Positions 59,701 through 64,000 of a stretch of 64,000 nucleotides of DNA are shown one piece after another. The translations under genes and the position numbers were made by a program. Below the pieces are notes generated by a model, which was given only the letters and a program-made list of their open reading frames with translations, made no database searches and was not told the origin of the DNA. The number at the start of each line of letters is the position of its first letter. Position 1 is the stretch's first letter. The stretch comes from Flavobacteriaceae bacterium (GTDB lineage Bacteria; Bacteroidota; Bacteroidia; Flavobacteriales; Flavobacteriaceae), in NCBI GenBank assembly GCA_009827225.1, contig WUAI01000009.1, positions 1 through 64,000 of the forward strand, read 5' to 3'.

Positions 59701-60023
59701 AGACCAATATCAATGCAATAGGGAACGTTCTCGGTAAAGTGATGAATCTTGAAGTTGTGGATTATAAATTCAAAGGACAGACCACGGCAAAAAGATATCT
59801 GGGATTCATTGCCCAGGATGTGGAAAAAATATTCCCGCAATTGGTAAAAAGACCTGAAGGTGGTAATGGGGAGAGTTCAACCTATATGATGGATTATTCG
59901 GGTATGGGAACTATCGCTATCAAAGCGATACAGGAGCAGCAGCGGATTATTGAATCGCAGCAGTCTGAGATCGAAACATTGAAAAACGAGATCAAGGCCA
60001 TTAAAGCCATGCTTCAGAAATAA
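56727..60023 (+). CDS. Large exported protein with C-terminal S74 intramolecular chaperone domain
   Basis: This 1098-residue protein has a signal peptide ending FSFSQ, then VGIGTITPDASSVLDI, a start typical of Bacteroidota tail-fibre-like surface proteins. Residues ~130-420 are a repeated N/G/T-rich stretch with GNGTHYG-like units. Around 590-760 are GENAGNGLSG- and GNRAG-type repeats that resemble trimeric YadA-type head motifs. The last ~110 residues form an S74 chaperone: Ser-Lys dyad in SDRSLKTNI, then GFIAQDVEKIFP and a coiled-coil stalk of QQQ-rich helix. In phage fibres and bacterial adhesins S74 guides trimer folding and then cleaves itself off. No T9SS tail. Confidence 0.82.
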   Translation: MKKSVLFIVAICFSAFSFSQVGIGTITPDASSVLDISSSDKGILIPQVSLSDVSDTSLDGTNTAATGLLIYNTNAAVTGGSGVGYYYFDGTSWEKLLTSAAASDDIDWYEEGTTSSPNNISDDKYTFGNLAIGKNTADYRLELWQTDNTATRTLNMYADYAGAGVHTSIFNENNLTSSGSTRNIYNLIGGTGDGQSISIYNNITNSGNGTHYGIFTQLASGGTGDHIGNFNNVVTNSATNDLFGVRNTLGGANNNGDHTGVENNLNSTGSGTHTGVYNFFTGSNVSSTQFGINNNFGSANGTTQYGILNNLINNTATGTRIGMLNNITSSTSGNYTGLYNNISSTGVGSLYGSQTFISGSNSSTNYGHYVSVGGTGIGNQFGYYSIINPVQPGPHYGVYSQALRSTGTTFAGFFAGNVAIGTLAYTAGTPNYYILPGSRGAVDQVMQTDGSGNLSWVDPSALADDDWTTVGTDVERQSGNVYIGNTSATNNDLYISDRIIDWDNSSYFLDPAFENRLNEVEFDDGSATDVSIRFTEQDTGFYSPFSDRFSYAVGGETNMNWTNNSNGVFRIEFVNNNDNIVIGENAGNGLSGTVTDNVAIGNRALQSNSTGVGNVALGERTLSLATHDYSTAVGSVALGSLTSGEENVAVGGSALFHETTGSFNTAVGRAAGFNATGSNNTFLGNRAGVSGTLRSISGSVFIGNEAGDGVTTSNRLYLDNSDTSSPLIYGEFDNNILRANAEFQIGNPSGTGYAFPTTDGTANQVLQTDGAGQISWGTNATGAANGLSLSTNDVILGGSLNQNTTINQGVNNLTVNLNGSGDFYIADAGVNIFEIDDDGTSTFGDDMYWRDGNTVGTLIARLLDDGDDGRFSIFENGAVSIDLDANSQVIFNEQGLDRDFRIESNTYANMFYLNAGTDRVGINTSAPSTAFHVNHPTGTSNGLSISNATDTDRWHFYTFSTNDLNLYFNNANRGAFDDVSGTYTPVSDRSLKTNINAIGNVLGKVMNLEVVDYKFKGQTTAKRYLGFIAQDVEKIFPQLVKRPEGGNGESSTYMMDYSGMGTIAIKAIQEQQRIIESQQSEIETLKNEIKAIKAMLQK

Positions 60024-60039
60024 CCTGAAGCAGGCTGTT

Positions 60040-61260
60040 TTAATTTAATGCATATTCCGGTTGGAGCACTCCGATCTCCACCATACATGCTTTCATCATC
60101 TGGTAGGTTCGTTCAATATCGTTGTCGAGTCCGATGGAAAAACGTATCAGTCCGTCGCTTAATCCCATGGCTTTCTGTTCTTCTTCGGAAATTTCCGAAG
60201 AGGTAGAAGTACCGGGCGCACTGAAAAGGGTCTTGTAAAAACCAAGGCTCACCGCTAGGTATCCAAGGTTTTTGGCCTGCATCAATTCCATCAGCGAATT
60301 TGCTTTTTCGAGGGAGCCTACATCAAGCGTTAGCATTCCACCATATCCATAATCAGGATTCATCATGGCATTGTAGGTTTCGTGTCCGGGATGGGATGCC
60401 ATTCCCGGGTAGACTATACGCAAGCCATCTTTTTCAAACTGCTCTGCCAGGTACATGGCGTTATGGCTGTGTTGTTTCATACGGATATGCAGCGTTCTCA
60501 GGTTTTTCAGAATCGAGGCTGCTCTCATGCTGTCCAAAGAGGAGCCCAAAAGCATACTAGCGCCGTCGTTTACATTGCGAAGTGCGTCGATAAATTCTTG
60601 GGTTCCACAGATTACCCCACCCATGGTATCGCTGCTTCCATTGATGAATTTGGTGAGGCTATGGATGACCACATCCGCTCCTAATTGTGCAGGAGAGATC
60701 GCGAGAGGTGAAAAGGTATTGTCGACCATGAATTGAAGTCCATGTTTTATAGCAAGCATCCCAAGCGACTTCATATCGGCTATTTCCAACAACGGATTGC
60801 TTACCGATTCGCAATAGAGAATTTTAGTGTTTTCTGAAATGACTTTTTCTACTTCCTCCATGTTGGTGATATCGACAAAGGTGGTTTCAATTCCAAATTG
60901 AGGAGCAAAATTCTTTAGAAAGGCATAAGTACCCCCGTAAATAGTTCGGCTGGCGACAATATGACTTCCAGCCTTACAAATTTGCATGATAGCTGCTGTA
61001 ATTGCACCCATACCCGTAGCGGTAACATGAGCCGTCTCTGTTCCTTCCATGGCTGCCAGGGCTTCACCAAGATAGAGATTACTAGGAGAAGTATGTCTTG
61101 AATATAAATAACATCCTTCGGCATTGCCTTCAAAAGTGTCGAACATCGTTTTAGCCGAGAGGAAAGTATAAGTAGAAGAATCCGAAATAGATGGATTCAC
61201 TCCACCGAATTCTCCAAAGTACTGTAGGTCCTGAATGTTGTTTGCGGGTTTAAATGCCAT
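60040..61260 (-). CDS. Trans-sulfuration family PLP enzyme (methionine gamma-lyase-like)
   Basis: This 406-residue fold-type I PLP enzyme has RHTSPSNLYLGEALAAMEGTE, the GMGAITAAIM loop, ESVSNPL, the PLP Asp in MVDNTFSPLAIS, and the Schiff-base Lys in HSLTKFINGSSDTMGG. Its partner is the divergent Lrp/AsnC regulator, an arrangement typical of amino-acid catabolic lyases regulated by their substrate. Methionine gamma-lyase (methionine to 2-oxobutanoate, methanethiol and ammonia) is my best guess from overall motifs, but cystathionine gamma-lyase is not excluded. Confidence 0.82.
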   Translation of the reverse strand: MAFKPANNIQDLQYFGEFGGVNPSISDSSTYTFLSAKTMFDTFEGNAEGCYLYSRHTSPSNLYLGEALAAMEGTETAHVTATGMGAITAAIMQICKAGSHIVASRTIYGGTYAFLKNFAPQFGIETTFVDITNMEEVEKVISENTKILYCESVSNPLLEIADMKSLGMLAIKHGLQFMVDNTFSPLAISPAQLGADVVIHSLTKFINGSSDTMGGVICGTQEFIDALRNVNDGASMLLGSSLDSMRAASILKNLRTLHIRMKQHSHNAMYLAEQFEKDGLRIVYPGMASHPGHETYNAMMNPDYGYGGMLTLDVGSLEKANSLMELMQAKNLGYLAVSLGFYKTLFSAPGTSTSSEISEEEQKAMGLSDGLIRFSIGLDNDIERTYQMMKACMVEIGVLQPEYALN

Positions 61261-61346
61261 GAGAATGTTTTTAGTAATTATTACATCAAAACTAGTTTAA
61301 CGCTAAAATAATTACAATGATAATAGTCAATTATAGAAAATAAAAC

Positions 61347-61354
61347 TATATTTG
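61347..61354 (+). promoter_or_regulatory. -7 promoter element of the Lrp/AsnC gene
   Basis: TATATTTG fits TAnnTTTG exactly. It lies 72 bases before the chosen ATG at 61426. Confidence 0.45.
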
Positions 61355-61425
61355 AATAATAAATTAGATTGAATACAACCATTCGTATTGAATTTAGTCT
61401 AATTACAGAAAATATTTCAGCTCAC

Positions 61426-61887
61426 ATGTTAGACGCAATAGATAAGGCTTTACTGGATTACCTGCAATTGGATGCCAAGCAAACCAATAAAGAGCTTTCG
61501 GTAAAGCTTAATTTGTCGGTTACTGCCGTTTATGAGCGCATCAAGAAGCTGGAGCGAGCAGGGGTGATCCTTGGGTATGTTGCACTTTTGGATAAACGAA
61601 AGGTACAGAGAGGATATACTGTGTTCTGCCAGATAAAGTTAAAGGAGCATCTTCAGAATTCAATTAGCGAGTTTGAATCAGAGATCATTACCCTTCCGGA
61701 GGTAATTGAATGTTTTCATGTGAGCGGAGAATACGATTATCTTTTGAAAGTCGTTGTGGAAGATATGGACGATTTCAGAAATTTTATGGTAAATAAACTC
61801 ACTACTTTACGACATATTGGAAGTACTCAAAGTTCATTCACTATTTCAGAAGTAAAAAATACTACTTCTTTACCCATCAACTTATGA
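61426..61887 (+). CDS. Lrp/AsnC family transcriptional regulator
   Basis: About 153 residues from the ATG at 61426 (MLDAIDKALLDYLQLD); the longer frame starts at TTG 61369. The N-terminal winged helix is QTNKELSVKLNLSVTAVYERIKKLERAGVI, followed by the RAM ligand-binding domain with VIECFHVSGEYDYLLKVVVEDMDDF. Lrp-type regulators bind amino acids and form octamers. Divergent from the PLP enzyme, it probably controls that gene and itself. The stop codon overlaps the CPBP gene start by 4 bases. Confidence 0.9.
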   Translation: MLDAIDKALLDYLQLDAKQTNKELSVKLNLSVTAVYERIKKLERAGVILGYVALLDKRKVQRGYTVFCQIKLKEHLQNSISEFESEIITLPEVIECFHVSGEYDYLLKVVVEDMDDFRNFMVNKLTTLRHIGSTQSSFTISEVKNTTSLPINL

Positions 61888-62519
61888 GATCCACAACATA
61901 CCGAAGTATTGAACTGCTCATTCTCTTTGTCCTCCTCCCGGTAAGCCTCGCATTACCTTATGCATTCGCCTTGAAGGCAGGGCTCGTTATAATCGGACTC
62001 ATTTATCTAATTTATGTGCTTACAAAGGTGGAAGGGATCGCGTTCAAGATCGCGTCCAGCATTGACTGGAAAGCCTTCTGGCGACGCACGCTGGTATTGT
62101 TTATTGGTATTGCCCTTATTACCACGGCGTTTGTATTGTACAAGGACAAAACAGCCCTCTTTTTTGTGCCGCTGAATAATCCCGCACTTTTTGTAATGAT
62201 ACTGTTCATTTATTCATTGCTATCCGTATGGCCGCAGGAAATCATTTATCGTACTTTCTTCTTTAATCGATATAAAGACTTATTCCGAAGTGAAACTCTG
62301 ATGGTATTTGTGAATGCCATTCTTTTTTCCCTGGCCCATATTTTCTTCCGAAATACCCTGGTGATGGTGCTAACGTTTTTTGGGGGAATTCTCTTCGGAC
62401 TTACCTATCTGAAATTTCGCTCAACCACATTGGTAAGTATCGAACATGCTCTTTATGGTAACTGGTTATTTACAGTTGGGATGGGGCAGATGCTTGCTTT
62501 TCCGGGAATGGAAAATTAA
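61884..62519 (+). CDS. CPBP family intramembrane protease-like protein
   Basis: This 211-residue protein has about six membrane helices. The CPBP/Rce1 motifs are near the C terminus: WPQEIIYRTFF, FSLAHIFF and EHALYGNW. In active members the first motif is EExxxR; here the first Glu is Gln, giving QEIIYR. That position contributes to the catalytic site in Rce1-type enzymes, so activity is doubtful. Overlap with the Lrp/AsnC gene (4 bases) suggests co-translation. Confidence 0.8.
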   Translation: MRSTTYRSIELLILFVLLPVSLALPYAFALKAGLVIIGLIYLIYVLTKVEGIAFKIASSIDWKAFWRRTLVLFIGIALITTAFVLYKDKTALFFVPLNNPALFVMILFIYSLLSVWPQEIIYRTFFFNRYKDLFRSETLMVFVNAILFSLAHIFFRNTLVMVLTFFGGILFGLTYLKFRSTTLVSIEHALYGNWLFTVGMGQMLAFPGMEN

Positions 62520-62646
62520 GTATTTATACTTAGTCAGAAAAAAATCGTAACTTGTTATATTGCAGAGCATTATAGCTTAACTCCCCACATTAAATAATAA
62601 AGATCCGAACCTGTTTCGGAATTAAACTAACCAAAAACTGAGTAAA

Positions 62647-64000
62647 ATGAAAACTAATTCACTTGGGGCCATGGTCATGGCCGTATTTCTAGTCATTGTA
62701 GGATTAAGTTGTAACGACAAAAAAGAAGTTTCGTATGATGACGCCGTAGCTACCAGCGGGACAGTAACACCTGTCGATTTCCCGAAACTGGACATTCCAG
62801 GATTTAATTTCCCGGAAGATTCAACCGCTATTTATGGCTGGATTTTCGATAATGATTTTGATCAAATGGCAAAACATAGCTGGGGAATCTGGACAGGACT
62901 TACTTCTCCTACCTCTTTCGTTTGCGGGGGAGATACTCTCTTGGTGTACGAAACCTGGTTAACACCGGACGAAATTATCGATAGCATACAAGGAGGTTAT
63001 GAGATGCGGTGCGGACAAGCAAAACTGAATAAACCGCAACAGATCATTCATGCCGAGAATAAAACCGGAATATTTGACGACACAAATTCCCCGGAGTCTG
63101 TGTCCTATAGTCCGGCGGCCGCAGATTATGCGATTGATTACAAAATATTTATGGAAACCACCCTGGCCGGCTACCTTGCCGAAGGACGTACCAAAATTCC
63201 GGATTTCCCAAATGATGCAATCACGATAAAGCCTGTATTCAAAGTTATTCCTCAGGATTCGTTGAATTCGGATGGTTTATTCGCATTTCCCGCTTGGCAC
63301 GGCCCCATTTCCACGGTTGAGGCCTATCCGGAAACCGCCTGGGGTTCTTGTGTGTACGTCGATGTAAATAATACCGCCAGCGGTGATGGTAGTATGGATA
63401 TGGATTGTAGCGGGCCTACTCCACAAACCACGTACAATTTAACCGATTTCATCTATTACATTATCGATGCGGATAATGCCGAATATTTCAATCAGCAGTT
63501 CGATCAAATTGATGCCAAAGCTGGAGATTATGTCATCCTGGTAGGTATGCACGTTACTACTCGCGAGATTGGCCGTTGGGTGTGGCAAACTTTCTGGTGG
63601 GCTTCAGACCCGAACAATCCGCCAGCACCAAGCAATAAGACCTACGCCGATTTGCGTCCAACAGAATACATGCATGGTGCTGCAGACCACTATGCGGTAG
63701 CACTTGCGTATAGCATGGTGCTTCCCGCGCAGCCTATGACGAGCGGTGAAAGTGTGGGAGATACCCTGATTGCTTTTAATCCATATTTGGAAGCCGGTTT
63801 CGGGCCTCAAGTATTTACCGGGAGCAATAGCTATGTGGTTAAAAATGGAGATACCATCCGAACCGATGCCGGGGTACGCACCAATTGTATGAGTTGCCAT
63901 GCCTATGCTGCATATACACCGATAACTTCGGGGACTCCATATACGGGAGATGCTTATGTCGACTTGAATGACGAAATTTTCAAGAATGGCCTAAAATTAG
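62647..64000 (+). CDS. Lipoprotein with a CxxCH haem-binding motif, truncated at window end
   Basis: An open frame starts at ATG 62647 and runs off the right edge with no stop, giving at least 451 residues. A lipoprotein signal (VGLSC, Cys near residue 21) is followed by an acidic mature protein. The motif CMSCH near residue 417 is a haem c attachment site (CxxCH). Earlier parts show WGIWTGL, PAWHGP and EYMHGAADHYA; His or Met could be axial ligands. I recognise no named family. It may be a periplasmic or outer-membrane-facing cytochrome-like enzyme. The 127-base gap before it holds no other gene. Confidence 0.7.
   Translation, partial: MKTNSLGAMVMAVFLVIVGLSCNDKKEVSYDDAVATSGTVTPVDFPKLDIPGFNFPEDSTAIYGWIFDNDFDQMAKHSWGIWTGLTSPTSFVCGGDTLLVYETWLTPDEIIDSIQGGYEMRCGQAKLNKPQQIIHAENKTGIFDDTNSPESVSYSPAAADYAIDYKIFMETTLAGYLAEGRTKIPDFPNDAITIKPVFKVIPQDSLNSDGLFAFPAWHGPISTVEAYPETAWGSCVYVDVNNTASGDGSMDMDCSGPTPQTTYNLTDFIYYIIDADNAEYFNQQFDQIDAKAGDYVILVGMHVTTREIGRWVWQTFWWASDPNNPPAPSNKTYADLRPTEYMHGAADHYAVALAYSMVLPAQPMTSGESVGDTLIAFNPYLEAGFGPQVFTGSNSYVVKNGDTIRTDAGVRTNCMSCHAYAAYTPITSGTPYTGDAYVDLNDEIFKNGLKL

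Noticed and set aside
56727..60023. Prophage tail-fibre gene
   Set aside because: S74 domain is shared with phages, but the signal peptide and housekeeping neighbours argue for a cellular secreted protein.

Overview
The window looks like chromosome from a marine member of the Flavobacteriaceae (Bacteroidota). The signs are: two proteins with C-terminal type IX secretion (T9SS) sorting domains, many lipoproteins with a short lipobox, Bacteroidota-type promoters (TAnnTTTG at -7), a green-type proteorhodopsin beside a divergent blh gene, bacillithiol synthesis (BshB1), and the flavobacterial gene order ftsK-lolA-lptF-ribB. There is no prophage, integrase, transposase gene or CRISPR array. Most of the sequence is ordinary core genome; the unusual parts are two repeat-rich tRNA loci, one divergent surface/two-component island, and some domain-level oddities.

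Layout. 0.1-8.2 kb: M24 aminopeptidase, DoxX, an MFS transporter overlapping an acyl-CoA carboxyltransferase, a 59-residue membrane protein followed by ettA and a HAD hydrolase, and a CAT-like acetyltransferase. 8.2-20.9 kb: a T9SS-exported BNR-repeat protein, an S9 peptidase, an MBL-fold lipoprotein, a MarR-GNAT fusion, the histidine-degradation pair hutI-hutG, a trans-sulfuration-type PLP enzyme, pckA and bshB1. 20.9-21.4 kb: tRNA-His surrounded by duplicated pieces of itself, one piece interrupted by a GC-rich imperfect palindrome. 21.4-31 kb: proteorhodopsin and blh (pump and retinal synthesis), an M28 peptidase, a 1242-residue DUF4397 repeat protein with a T9SS tail, then a SulP anion transporter with a beta-carbonic anhydrase. 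Light-driven proton pumping together with bicarbonate uptake and hydration is a plausible functional grouping.

31-38.3 kb: a divergent island. Leftward: a barrel-like exported protein, a Kelch lipoprotein, a DUF4907-like membrane protein, a LytS/AlgZ-type histidine kinase and a LytTR regulator. Rightward: a DUF4270 lipoprotein, an outer-membrane protein and a small Spy-like protein. The shared 223-bp intergenic region holds long inverted repeats. This is the best candidate here for an incompletely described system: envelope or surface sensing coupled to a LytTR switch. 38.4-38.9 kb: tRNA-Ser followed by a two-unit hairpin array; the second unit carries the same palindrome found at tRNA-His.

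38.9-64 kb: a DUF2188 protein, an NlpC/P60-like lipoprotein, a BamE-like plus HEXXH gene pair, a thioesterase, a nitroreductase, an M23 peptidase, a DegT aminotransferase, ribB with a degenerate GTP cyclohydrolase II domain, lptF/G, lolA, ftsK, a VWA protein, dgkA, tpx, an NhaC antiporter, a secreted protein ending in an S74 chaperone domain, a methionine gamma-lyase-like enzyme divergent from an Lrp/AsnC regulator and a CPBP protein, and finally a truncated lipoprotein with a CxxCH haem-binding motif running off the right edge.

Start codons were moved inward from the longest open frame where that frame began with TTG or where a signal peptide, lipobox or promoter showed a later start. Each move is noted in its entry. 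All family assignments are from reading motifs by eye; no database search was possible.
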